The translations under genes and the position numbers were made by a program. From positions 1,160,001 through 1,224,000 of the forward strand of contig NZ_AP019697.1 in the NCBI RefSeq assembly GCF_007164725.1: a stretch of 64,000 bases of DNA. Direction: 5' to 3'. Shown here piece by piece: positions 1 through 7,421 of this stretch (position 1 is its first letter; each line of letters opens with the position of its first letter). The notes beneath the pieces are model-generated. The model was not told the origin of the DNA and ran no database searches. It saw nothing but the letters and a program-made list of their open reading frames with translations. Origin of the DNA: Dialister hominis. Lineage in GTDB: Bacteria > Bacillota > Negativicutes > Veillonellales > Dialisteraceae.

Positions 1-429
1 ATGACGATCCGGGTAAATGGAAAGATCGCCGATAGTAAAGGACGGATCCGTTACAACTTTTGGCTCTTCATGGCGTCTTAAGGCAGAACGAATTCTTGCA
101 ACCAGTTCTTTCGTTGCATATGGCTTTGTAATATAATCATCTGCCCCTGCATTCAAAACAGCGACTTTAGTATCAACGCTGCTGTCTGAAGACAAGTATA
201 TGATCGGTATGGAACTGATTTCGCGAACTTTGCCAAGAAGTTCCATTCCGTTTCTTGGCGCTGAATCCGGATCAAGCAGAATAATATCGACCTGGCGCTG
301 GCCTGCCAGATCTACAGCAGAATCCCCGGTATTATCAGTCAGGCAGTTGAACCCTTCTTCTTCCAGTTTTAACTGCATGAACCGGCTCACACCTGCATCT
401 GGTTCAAGAATCAATACACAGTTTCTCAT
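1..429 (-). CDS. response regulator, receiver domain (3' end outside window)
   Basis: This is the N-terminal 143 residues of a two-component response regulator; the gene runs off the left edge. The ATG at 429 follows a GGAGG ribosome site (TTTGGAGGAACC). A receiver fold is visible: phospho-acceptor Asp53 in IILLD, Ser80/Ser81 in YLSS and Lys102 in ITKPY. After residue 120 a linker begins (EEPKVVTDPSF, then IGDLSIYP), which is the usual start of an OmpR/PhoB-type winged-helix effector, so that subfamily is likely but not seen in full. The N-terminal acidic pocket is unusual: residues 9-11 are Glu-Pro-Asp where two adjacent acidic residues normally bind magnesium. No kinase gene is visible in the window next to it. 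A structured leader lies upstream. Confidence 0.85.
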   Translation of the reverse strand, partial: MRNCVLILEPDAGVSRFMQLKLEEEGFNCLTDNTGDSAVDLAGQRQVDIILLDPDSAPRNGMELLGKVREISSIPIIYLSSDSSVDTKVAVLNAGADDYITKPYATKELVARIRSALRRHEEPKVVTDPSFTIGDLSIYPDRH

Positions 430-867
430 TTTAGGTTCCTCCAAATAACAAAAAAGCCGAGAGACATCTTCGCAGCGGGACTGATTCATCCCGGTTATTA
501 TTAGTAGTTATTATTATTTTTATTTTCTGCGAAAAAGATGAATATGTTATTAATGAATTCTATTTTTTCTCTCATATTCATCATACCATAGCTTTAATCA
601 AATTCAAGTTTTAATCGTTAAGAAACACATCGTCAGTTAAAAATTTAAAGAAATCTTAAAGAATAATTGGACAGATGCCCTCATTTGATTAATATCTCTG
701 CCTGACTCATTAAGTGTTATATTTCAAAAGCGGGATAATCATCCAGCCGCTGTTCATTATCAGTCATTCATTAAAGAATCACGGTTTATATTTATGGAAT
801 GAGCATAGTATAATATTTCTATAGTCCATCAAAGCAATTTCAAAATAGATTAAGAAGGAGCATATTC
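430..867. other. divergent intergenic region between response regulator and lgt
   Basis: No gene is seen in this 438-base AT-rich stretch. On the minus strand a promoter (-35 TTGAAT at 602-607, 16-base spacer, -10 TATGAT at 580-585) would give a leader of about 140 bases ahead of the response regulator. On the plus strand a TATAAT at 809-814 lies about 50 bases before lgt, but no convincing -35 is present. AAGAAGGAG at 852-860 is the lgt ribosome site. Confidence 0.5.
465..540 (-). promoter_or_regulatory. structured mRNA leader of the response regulator gene
   Basis: On the minus strand an outer stem pairs CATCTT(ttt)CGCAG near 540-527 with CTGCGAAGATG near 474-464. Inside it is a second hairpin, CGGGA-loop-TCCCG. 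A short U-run (CGGCTTTTTTG) follows just before the ribosome site. This could be an attenuator or a stability element. It matches no riboswitch class that I recognise. Confidence 0.4.
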
Positions 868-1659
868 ATGCATCAATATTTAACTTTCATCGGGGGATTC
901 CCCATACGGTTTTATGGCATTTTCTTTTCACTCGCCATCATCTTTGGCTGCATCATGGCTTATTTCTTATTGAAAAAGAGCAGAACCGGATGGGAGGAGT
1001 GCATTTTTGATTTAGGCCTGACCATCGCTTTCTTCGGCATTATAGGAGGCAGGCTCTGGGATGTATTCTTCTTTGACTGGGATTACTATCATGATCATCT
1101 GACGGAAATTCCTTATGTCTGGCAGGGCGGCATGGCTATACAAGGCGGTGTCATTTTCGCCTGCGTTGCTGCGTACTTTTTCTTAAAGAAGAAAAATATA
1201 CCGATCCTTCCATTTGCAGATATAGTTACGCCTGCCATCATCCTTGGCCAGTCGGTTGGCAGGATCGCCAATTTTATGAACGGGGACGCATTCGGCCATC
1301 CCACGGGGCTTGGATACGGAATCCTGTACCCGGCGACCACTCTGGCGTACAAGACGTATGGCCCTCAGCCCCTTTGGCCGGCTGAAGTATGGGAATGTCA
1401 GGGAGACCTGATCATTTTCTGCCTTTTGATCTGGTACTCCTGCTTCAAGCACCCCAAAGGCACGACGTTCTGCCTTTATATTATGCTTTATTCCCTCCTG
1501 CGATTCTTTCTTGAATTTTTCCGCGGAGATTACGGAACCTATGCATTGGATCTCAAGAGTGCGCAAATCACTGCTCTTATCGGATTCGTCATTGCAGCAG
1601 CCTTTTTCATTTACTTCTATTTCAAAAACAGTATCTTTGAAGAACCTAAGGCCGATTGA
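868..1659 (+). CDS. lgt: prolipoprotein diacylglyceryl transferase
   Basis: Lgt moves diacylglycerol from phosphatidylglycerol to the lipobox cysteine of prolipoproteins in the inner membrane. The 263 residues carry several membrane helices and the Lgt signature GRIANFMNG (about 131-139). Tyr16 in IRFYG, the Arg and Asn of the signature, Gly143 and the late LRFFLEFFR motif are all in place. Two positions differ from the E. coli enzyme: the catalytic-loop His of the HGG motif is Gln92 (AIQGG), and the signature Glu is Asp140. The HPxQLYE motif also reads WPAEVWE. Length is normal and the ribosome site AAGAAGGAG is good. The lipoproteins MetQ and the three binding proteins in this window would be its substrates. 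Function is inferred from family. Confidence 0.9.
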   Translation: MHQYLTFIGGFPIRFYGIFFSLAIIFGCIMAYFLLKKSRTGWEECIFDLGLTIAFFGIIGGRLWDVFFFDWDYYHDHLTEIPYVWQGGMAIQGGVIFACVAAYFFLKKKNIPILPFADIVTPAIILGQSVGRIANFMNGDAFGHPTGLGYGILYPATTLAYKTYGPQPLWPAEVWECQGDLIIFCLLIWYSCFKHPKGTTFCLYIMLYSLLRFFLEFFRGDYGTYALDLKSAQITALIGFVIAAAFFIYFYFKNSIFEEPKAD

Positions 1660-1666
1660 TTATATA

Positions 1667-1711
1667 AAAAACAGCTCTGCGTCAGTCATGCAACGCAGAG
1701 CTGTTTTTTTA
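1667..1711. terminator. bidirectional terminator between lgt and ychF
   Basis: A 13-base perfect stem (AACAGCTCTGCGT pairing with ACGCAGAGCTGTT) is flanked by A-run and T-run. It sits between convergent lgt and ychF and can serve both strands. Confidence 0.9.
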
Positions 1712-1721
1712 TGCCTGAATG

Positions 1722-2828
1722 TCAGACATTGAATCTGAAATAAGCGACATCCCCATCCTGGATGATATAATCTTTTCCTTCTACCCTGAGCAGTCCTTTT
1801 TCACGGACATTCGCATACGAGCCGTACCACATTAAATCATTATAAGAAACGATTTCTGCTCTGATAAAGCCTCGTTCAATGTCACTATGAATCTTTCCTG
1901 CAGCCTTAGGAGCTTTCGTTCCTGCTCTTACTGTCCAGGCACGGCATTCATCGGGTCCGACGGTAAAGAAGTTGATAAGGCCCAGCATGGAATAGGCAGC
2001 GCGGATCAAGTGGTTGACACCTGGTTCATCTTCGCCCAAATCGGCCAGGAACATCTTGGCTTCTTCCGGATCGAGTTCTGAAACTTCTTCTTCGATCTCA
2101 GCCGAAATAGGAATCCACTTAGCGCCTTCCTTCTCGGCTTCCTCTGAAGCTTTCTTGACATACTCATTCTTCATAGGATCGGCAATGTCATCTTCTGAAA
2201 TGTTCAGGACATAAAGCACCGGCTTCAATGTGATTAAATTCAGTTCCCTGATGACAGCAAGATCATCTTCAGAAAGATCGAGCGTTCTTGCAGGAATGCC
2301 TTCCTGCAGTGTATCAAATACTTTATTCAGGACAGGAAGTTCAGCTTTTGCTTCCTTGATCCCCGCCTGAGCAAGTTTTGCTACTTTCGTTTTCTTCTTT
2401 TCGACGCTTTCAAGATCTGCCAGGCAGAGTTCTGTATTGATAATACCCATATCACGCACAGGATCCACAGTACCTTCGACATGTGTGATATCCCCGCTTT
2501 CAAAGCAGCGTACGACATGAGCGACCGCATCGGTTTCCCTGATGTGGCTGAGGAACTGGTTTCCAAGGCCTTCACCTTTAGATGCCCCTGCGACGAGCCC
2601 TGCAATATCGACAAAACGGGTAAAAGCAGGTGTAATCTTTTTAGGATTGAACATTTTTGCCAGATCGTAAATACGATGATCTGGTACTTCTACTATACCT
2701 ACGTTTGGTTCAATCGTACAGAACGGGAAGTTTGCAGCTTCTGCTCCGGCTTTCGTGATCGCATTAAATAATGTACTCTTGCCGACATTAGGCAAGCCGA
2801 CAATACCAATTTGAAGATTTGTACTCAT
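1722..2828 (-). CDS. ychF: redox-regulated ATPase YchF (Obg-family)
   Basis: YchF/OLA1 is a P-loop protein that hydrolyses ATP rather than GTP and associates with ribosomes. The G1 motif GLPNVGKS is close to the N terminus ([17 protein letters not shown]), the switch motif reads DIAGLV, and the usual NKxD is replaced by the family-typical NISE, which explains ATP preference. The C terminus is a TGS domain ([12 protein letters not shown] to the final DVAYFRFNV). I chose the ATG at 2828, giving 368 residues, the normal family size. The frame stays open to a TTG at 2865-2867, but that would add 13 residues absent from the family. The next gene downstream is the convergent lgt. Confidence 0.95.
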   Translation of the reverse strand: MSTNLQIGIVGLPNVGKSTLFNAITKAGAEAANFPFCTIEPNVGIVEVPDHRIYDLAKMFNPKKITPAFTRFVDIAGLVAGASKGEGLGNQFLSHIRETDAVAHVVRCFESGDITHVEGTVDPVRDMGIINTELCLADLESVEKKKTKVAKLAQAGIKEAKAELPVLNKVFDTLQEGIPARTLDLSEDDLAVIRELNLITLKPVLYVLNISEDDIADPMKNEYVKKASEEAEKEGAKWIPISAEIEEEVSELDPEEAKMFLADLGEDEPGVNHLIRAAYSMLGLINFFTVGPDECRAWTVRAGTKAPKAAGKIHSDIERGFIRAEIVSYNDLMWYGSYANVREKGLLRVEGKDYIIQDGDVAYFRFNV

Positions 2829-2888
2829 TTTCAACCCACTTTCAAACAAACTAAAATACTTTCCCAATCCACCCGGGCAAAATCATTT

Positions 2889-4124
2889 TTATAATTCTTT
2901 CAGGGCTTTCTTCATTCTTTCAGCTGCTGCTTTTGTAAGTTCCGGAGTATTGAAAGATGTCAGTCTGATAAAGCCTTCACCGCACAGGCCTAATCCGGAT
3001 CCCGGAGAACAGATCACCTGTGCCTTATCAAGCAGAAAATCGAAAAATTCCCAGCTTGTCATTCCTTCCGGAACAGCTGCCCAGATATACGGGCTGTTGA
3101 TACCGCCATATGCATTGAGACCGGATTCTTCACAGGCATCCATGATGATCTTTGCATTTTCGCGATAAGCAGCAAGTGCAGCCTGAATCTGCTTTTTACC
3201 CTCTTCCGTATAGGATGCTTCTGCCCCGCGCTGAACAATATAGGAACAACCTTTGAACTTTGCACGCTGATGGCATTTCCACAGTTCATTGGCTGAAACC
3301 TTGTCATCTTTCTTTGTTTCAAGCATCAATTCCTTCGGAACGACACAGTAACCGCAGCGAAGACCTGTGAGTCCTGCCGTTTCGGAATAAGAGCGGAATT
3401 CAATCGCAACGTCCTTAGCTCCTTCGATTTCATAAATGCTGTGCGGAATATTTGGCTCAGTAATAAAGGCCTCATAAGCAGCATCAAAGAAAATGACAGC
3501 TCCAGTCTGCTTTGCGTATTTCACCCACATCGTAAGATTGCTCTTGTTCAAAGCGGTTCCTGTCGGGTTATTTGGCGAGCATAAGTAAATGATCATCGGA
3601 TCATGCTGCGGAAGATTTGCCTTAAAATCACATTCTTCATAGCAGGGAAGATATTCAAGCTTCGAGTATGCGCCGTTGATGAATTTCCCGCCGCGGCCGG
3701 CCAGGACATTGCTGTCAACATAGGGAGAATATACAGGGTCTGTTATTGCAGCGATATCACTTTCAGCAAAAATTTCCTGCATATTCCCAATGTCATATTT
3801 TTCACCATCGCTGACAAAAATTTCATCTGGTGAAATATCGCAGCCTCTGGACTGGAAATCATTTTTTGCAATAGCTTCGCGCAGGAAAAGATATCCCTGC
3901 TCCGGGCCGCAGCCGGGGAACGTCCCGCCGCGGGACATCTCGTCTACAGCCTTTTTCATGGCTTCAGCAGCAGATGGAGCAAGCGGCTGTGTTCCATCCT
4001 CAATATCCAGCGAAATAATATCTGCATCAGGATGAGATTCCTTGTATGCATTCTGTTTTTCATTGATTTCATCAAAAAGACAAGCGCTCTGCAAGTTTAA
4101 ATATTTTTCATTGCAATGTGCCAT
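2889..4124 (-). CDS. dapL: LL-diaminopimelate aminotransferase homologue lacking the PLP lysine
   Basis: The protein is DapL-like over all 411 residues. DapL makes LL-diaminopimelate from tetrahydrodipicolinate and glutamate in one step. Visible family features are GTFPGCGPEQGY near 67-78, SDGEKYDIGN near 105-114, SPNNPTG near 183-189 and DAAYEAF near 214-220. The key anomaly is at residue 248: the family motif SFSK, whose lysine forms the Schiff base with PLP, reads SYSE (codon GAA at 3383-3381). The rest of the motif (TAGLTGLRCGY, then VVPK) is intact and there is no frameshift. One base change would convert Lys to Glu. Start ATG at 4124 has an AGAAGGGAAG ribosome site and a promoter upstream. 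The homology is certain; the enzyme activity is doubtful. Confidence 0.85.
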   Translation of the reverse strand: MAHCNEKYLNLQSACLFDEINEKQNAYKESHPDADIISLDIEDGTQPLAPSAAEAMKKAVDEMSRGGTFPGCGPEQGYLFLREAIAKNDFQSRGCDISPDEIFVSDGEKYDIGNMQEIFAESDIAAITDPVYSPYVDSNVLAGRGGKFINGAYSKLEYLPCYEECDFKANLPQHDPMIIYLCSPNNPTGTALNKSNLTMWVKYAKQTGAVIFFDAAYEAFITEPNIPHSIYEIEGAKDVAIEFRSYSETAGLTGLRCGYCVVPKELMLETKKDDKVSANELWKCHQRAKFKGCSYIVQRGAEASYTEEGKKQIQAALAAYRENAKIIMDACEESGLNAYGGINSPYIWAAVPEGMTSWEFFDFLLDKAQVICSPGSGLGLCGEGFIRLTSFNTPELTKAAAERMKKALKEL

Positions 4125-4141
4125 AACAAACTTCCCTTCTT

Positions 4142-4205
4142 ATTATCCTTAGAATCTTCCATCTGTACAACTTATCATTGAAACCGCCCGATGATTGCAA
4201 TCATC
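4142..4205 (-). promoter_or_regulatory. dapL promoter with upstream palindrome
   Basis: A minus-strand promoter reads TTGTAC (4165-4170), a 17-base spacer, then GATAAT (4142-4147). Twenty bases upstream is a perfect 16-base palindrome, GATGATTGCAATCATC (4190-4205). It has no T-run, so it looks more like an operator than a terminator. The regulator is unknown. Confidence 0.55.
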
Positions 4206-4261
4206 TTATCACAGGGAATTTCATGAATCAAAAACGCATGGAGGCAGTATGCCTGACCGGG

Positions 4262-4816
4262 TTACAGCTGCAGGCATACCTTGCCAAGGACATGATCGAT
4301 CGGAACCGGCCCGATGAAACGGCTGTCAGAGCTGTGGTTCCTGTTGTCCCCCATGACGAATACATCGCCTTCAGGAACAGTATAAGATCCGTCCATAGAA
4401 AATTCCATTGGTTCATTGATATATGGTTCATCCAGCTTTTCACCATTTCTATATACGTGTCCGTCATGGAATTCCAGCTTGTCTCCCGGTTTTCCGATAA
4501 CGCGTTTGACCCAGATATTATGACCCTGAGTACTATGCTCGAAAATGGCAATGTAATTATCAAGCGGTTCTGTGAGATCATCCATCCAGGATCTTTCCCT
4601 GTGGGTCCGGCTGTCTATGATGACGATATCCCCGTAATTCGGAGTTTCTCTAAGTACGTGGCTGATTTTTGAAACAATGAGATACTCTCCATTTGTCAAA
4701 GTCGGATACATGGACGACCCTGATACCTTTGTCGGTACGAAGAGAAAAATATGAATCAGCATTGCCAGGAACAATGCCACTACGATTGAGTAGATCCAGT
4801 CTAAAATTTCATGCAT
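4262..4816 (-). CDS. lepB: signal peptidase I
   Basis: LepB cleaves signal peptides from exported proteins at the outer face of the inner membrane. The 184-residue protein has one N-terminal membrane segment (about 8-27). The catalytic Ser35 sits in SGSSMYP and the general base Lys104 in VKRVIGKPGD. The late box GDNRNHSSDSR is also present. The length matches short Gram-positive-type type I peptidases. ATG at 4816 has an AAAGGGG ribosome site. The gene is a probable single unit upstream of dapL on the same strand. The IS30 element lies about 125 bases upstream of its start, so its promoter region was left mostly intact. Confidence 0.95.
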   Translation of the reverse strand: MHEILDWIYSIVVALFLAMLIHIFLFVPTKVSGSSMYPTLTNGEYLIVSKISHVLRETPNYGDIVIIDSRTHRERSWMDDLTEPLDNYIAIFEHSTQGHNIWVKRVIGKPGDKLEFHDGHVYRNGEKLDEPYINEPMEFSMDGSYTVPEGDVFVMGDNRNHSSDSRFIGPVPIDHVLGKVCLQL

Positions 4817-4928
4817 ATATGTTGAAACCCCTTTTCATTTCCATAGTAAGCGATCTGCTTAAATACCCTTTTAGTAAATCGTATCTTTTATTTTACAACA
4901 TAAAGCAATCTTATGCCATTAAATAAAA

Positions 4929-4942
4929 GATAAAGAAGGAAA
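4929..4942. repeat. left target duplication of the IS30 element
   Basis: GATAAAGAAGGAAA is found here and again at 6132-6145, directly outside both element ends. An exact 14-base direct repeat is best read as a target-site duplication. Confidence 0.7.
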
Positions 4943-6131
4943 GGCGGATTGTATAATTAAGTTGAACACTTAAAAATCCATAGCGAACCCTTGTGGTAAA
5001 ATGTAGTTGCACAAAAAACACAACCACAAAGGAGAATCGCTATGGATCAAAATCATTTTACCACGGATACGTTACGCAAAAAAGGGGCTCATTTAACTTT
5101 TGAGGAACGAGTCATTATCCAAACGCGTCTCCGCGACAAGCAATCGTATCGGAGCATAGCCCGTGAGATTGGGTGCTGTGTCAATACGGTACGCAACGAG
5201 GTGAAGCGTGGCAAGGTTCTTTGCTATAACGGCAAGGTGGAACGCTATCGCGCAGCAGACGGGCAAAGCACCTATGAGGCGCATCGCGAAAACTGTGGTC
5301 GCAAATGCGACGCCATAGCAAAGGGAGCATTCCTCGACTATGTGCAGAAGAGACTTCAGGAACATCACTGGTCGCTCGATGCCTGCTTTGGCAGGGCACT
5401 GGTTACGGGAGAATTTCAACGTGGCGAGATGGTCTGTACGAAAACCCTGTACAACTATGTCACGCTGGGGCTCCTAGGAAAAATCAAGAGTATTGACCTG
5501 CCCTTGCGCGTCAAGCGAAAAAACGCCAGGAAGCGGGTTCGTGAGCGTAAGAAGAAGTTCGGCCGCAGTATAGATGAGCGCGATCCTTCTGTGGATGAGC
5601 GTCAGGATTTCGGGCATTGGGAGTGTGACCTTGTACTGGGATCTCGCTCAAAGGACGAAGTACTGCTGACTCTGGTTGAGCGCAAGACACGCTGTTCCCT
5701 CATCAGAAAACTGCCCAACAAGGAAAGTGCCTCTGTAATAGCAGCCTTCAGAAAATTGAAGGATGGAATGTTCCGCGGCTGTTTCAGCCGAGTGTTCCTC
5801 AGCATTACGACAGACAATGGCAGTGAGTTTTCTAGCCTGTCGGAGCTAGAGAAACTAAGTCACACACGGATCTATTATGCGCATCCGTACTGCTCCAGCG
5901 ACAAAGGTACGAATGAGAATCACAACGGCTTATTCCGTCGATTTCTTCCCAAAGGGAAGAAAATCCAGGATTACCCAGTGGAATACATTTCCAGAGTAGA
6001 GTGCTGGGCCAACACCCTGCCAAGAAAAATACTCGGCTATAAGACACCCGAGGAGTGCTTTAGGGAAGAAATGCTTGCAGCACTTACTGCATAAAGGTTC
6101 GCCGGGTGTTCAACTTATTATTGCAATTCGG
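4943..6131 (+). mobile_element. IS30-family insertion sequence
   Basis: The element carries one transposase gene and imperfect terminal inverted repeats of about 25 bases. The shared inner part is AAGTTGAACAC (left 4959-4969, right complement 6106-6116), with a further GCGAACC at each end. The outermost boundary is uncertain by one or two bases. The flanks are 14-base direct repeats. Length is close to 1.19 kb, usual for the family. It lies between lepB and glpX without breaking a gene. Confidence 0.85.
5042..6094 (+). CDS. IS30-family transposase
   Basis: This 350-residue DDE transposase begins with a helix-turn-helix (HLTFEERVIIQTRL and YRSIAREIGCCVNTVRNEVKRG, about 17-56). The rve-type catalytic core follows: first Asp in GHWECDLVLG, second Asp in TDNGSEF, and the Glu in KGTNENHNGLFRR. 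All three acidic residues are present and the frame is intact, so the enzyme may be active. ATG at 5042 follows AAAGGAG with a 7-base spacer. Codon use is richer in GC than the neighbours, in keeping with acquisition. Confidence 0.95.
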   Translation: MDQNHFTTDTLRKKGAHLTFEERVIIQTRLRDKQSYRSIAREIGCCVNTVRNEVKRGKVLCYNGKVERYRAADGQSTYEAHRENCGRKCDAIAKGAFLDYVQKRLQEHHWSLDACFGRALVTGEFQRGEMVCTKTLYNYVTLGLLGKIKSIDLPLRVKRKNARKRVRERKKKFGRSIDERDPSVDERQDFGHWECDLVLGSRSKDEVLLTLVERKTRCSLIRKLPNKESASVIAAFRKLKDGMFRGCFSRVFLSITTDNGSEFSSLSELEKLSHTRIYYAHPYCSSDKGTNENHNGLFRRFLPKGKKIQDYPVEYISRVECWANTLPRKILGYKTPEECFREEMLAALTA

Positions 6132-6145
6132 GATAAAGAAGGAAA
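6132..6145. repeat. right target duplication of the IS30 element
   Basis: This is the second copy of GATAAAGAAGGAAA, abutting the right inverted repeat of the IS30 element. Confidence 0.7.
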
Positions 6146-6191
6146 TCAGTCTGATCAGAAGATTTCAATCTGCAGAAAAGGGCGCTCTACG

Positions 6192-6232
6192 TAAAACAGG
6201 AAAGCGGCTTTCATGGCTGCTTTCCTGTTTAG
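6192..6232 (-). terminator. glpX terminator
   Basis: On the minus strand AAACAGGAAAGC pairs with GCTTTCCTGTTT around a short loop, ending in TTTTA, about 35 bases after the glpX stop. Confidence 0.75.
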
Positions 6233-6266
6233 CTTAATCTATTAAATTAATAAATCCGGATGATTA

Positions 6267-7232
6267 TTACCACAGGCGGACTGCCGGTTTCTTATCACCG
6301 AAACGATGGATGGTATCAACGAAACGAACAGTTCCGGTCTTATAACGGAGAACGAGGGTACTTGTTCTTGCACCATCTCCGAAATATCTTACACCTTTCA
6401 GGAGTGCGCAGTCTGTAATGGCAGTTTCAGAGAAAATGCAGTCATCGCCCCTTACCAGATCATCCAGGGTCAGCACCTTGTTCGGATCATCGATTCCCAT
6501 TTTCTTCATTCTTGTCAGTTCTTCTTCTGTATGCGGCAGAAGTTTTGCCTGCATGTCGCCGCCAAGGCATTTAAGTCCTACAGCTGCAAGAACGCCTTCC
6601 GGTGCTCCGCCGGAGCCCAGTACCATATGAATGCCGCTTCCCTGAATACCGCAGTCTACAGAAGGAACTACATCACCATCTGTGATCAAACGGATTCTTG
6701 CGCCTGCTTCTCTGGCTTCTCCGATAATGCTTTCATGACGTTCCCTGTCAAGAATAACAACTGTCAGGTCAGAAATCTCTCTGTTCATTGCATCAGCAAC
6801 GTTCTTCAGATTTTCTGTTACGGAAGCATTGATGTCGATACGGCCTTTTGCTCTTGGTCCGACGCAGATTTTCTGCATATACATATCCGGAGCATGAAGC
6901 AGACATCCTTTAGGAGCAATAGCCAGTACTGCAATGGCTCCATCCTGTCCTTTGGCAACCAGATTCGTTCCTTCTACCGGATCGACAGCAATATCAACTT
7001 CTTCTCCGCCTGCACCTACATGTTCCCCGATATAAAGCATCGGGGCTTCATCAATTTCGCCTTCCCCGATAACAACAGTACCGGAAACCGGTGTCTTTGC
7101 GAACTGTTCATGCATTCCGTCGACAGCAGCCTGGTCAGCCCCTTCCTTGTCGCCGGTTCCCATCAGCCGTCCGCTCTTCAATGCAGCTTGTTCGGTAATC
7201 CTTACGAATTCCATTGAAAGTTGTCTGTTCAT
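6267..7232 (-). CDS. glpX: fructose-1,6-bisphosphatase, class II
   Basis: GlpX removes the 1-phosphate of fructose 1,6-bisphosphate, the committed gluconeogenic step. The 321 residues show the class II signatures in order: RITEQAALKSGRLMG, GDKEGADQAAVDGM, GEGEIDEAPMLYIGE, DPVEGTN, and GSGGAPEGV. These include the acidic metal ligands of the lithium-sensitive phosphatase superfamily. ATG at 7232 has a GGAGG ribosome site (TTTTGGAGGCATGAA). It stands alone with its own terminator. Together with the glycolytic operon at 19-24 kb it gives this organism both directions of the pathway. No class I or III enzyme is visible here. Confidence 0.95.
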   Translation of the reverse strand: MNRQLSMEFVRITEQAALKSGRLMGTGDKEGADQAAVDGMHEQFAKTPVSGTVVIGEGEIDEAPMLYIGEHVGAGGEEVDIAVDPVEGTNLVAKGQDGAIAVLAIAPKGCLLHAPDMYMQKICVGPRAKGRIDINASVTENLKNVADAMNREISDLTVVILDRERHESIIGEAREAGARIRLITDGDVVPSVDCGIQGSGIHMVLGSGGAPEGVLAAVGLKCLGGDMQAKLLPHTEEELTRMKKMGIDDPNKVLTLDDLVRGDDCIFSETAITDCALLKGVRYFGDGARTSTLVLRYKTGTVRFVDTIHRFGDKKPAVRLW

Positions 7233-7362
7233 TTCATGCCTCCAAAACAGTATACATAATATTAATATTTAAACTTATTGTATCATATTTTGGCTAAAAG
7301 TGTAGTATATATTTCAATTTATATCAGGAAACTGATCAATTGAAGCTAAAAGGGTAGATACT

Positions 7363-7405
7363 AAATTAAAAAGCAGCCTGACGAATATACGTCAGACTGC
7401 CTTCA
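7363..7405 (-). terminator. terminator of the ahpC/AhpF-like operon
   Basis: Minus-strand stem AAGGCAGTCTGACG pairs with CGTCAGGCTGCTTTTT, with one internal mismatch, and ends in a T-run soon after the AhpF-like stop. Confidence 0.85.
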
Positions 7406-7421
7406 ATTGCAAGATTCCATC

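Noticed and set aside
4178-4672. A 164-codon plus-strand frame opposite lepB
   Set aside because: Most of it is antisense to the signal peptidase catalytic region and no ribosome site is seen.
6306-7217. A 303-codon open frame opposite glpX
   Set aside because: Antisense shadow of a conserved gene; no family signature or ribosome site.
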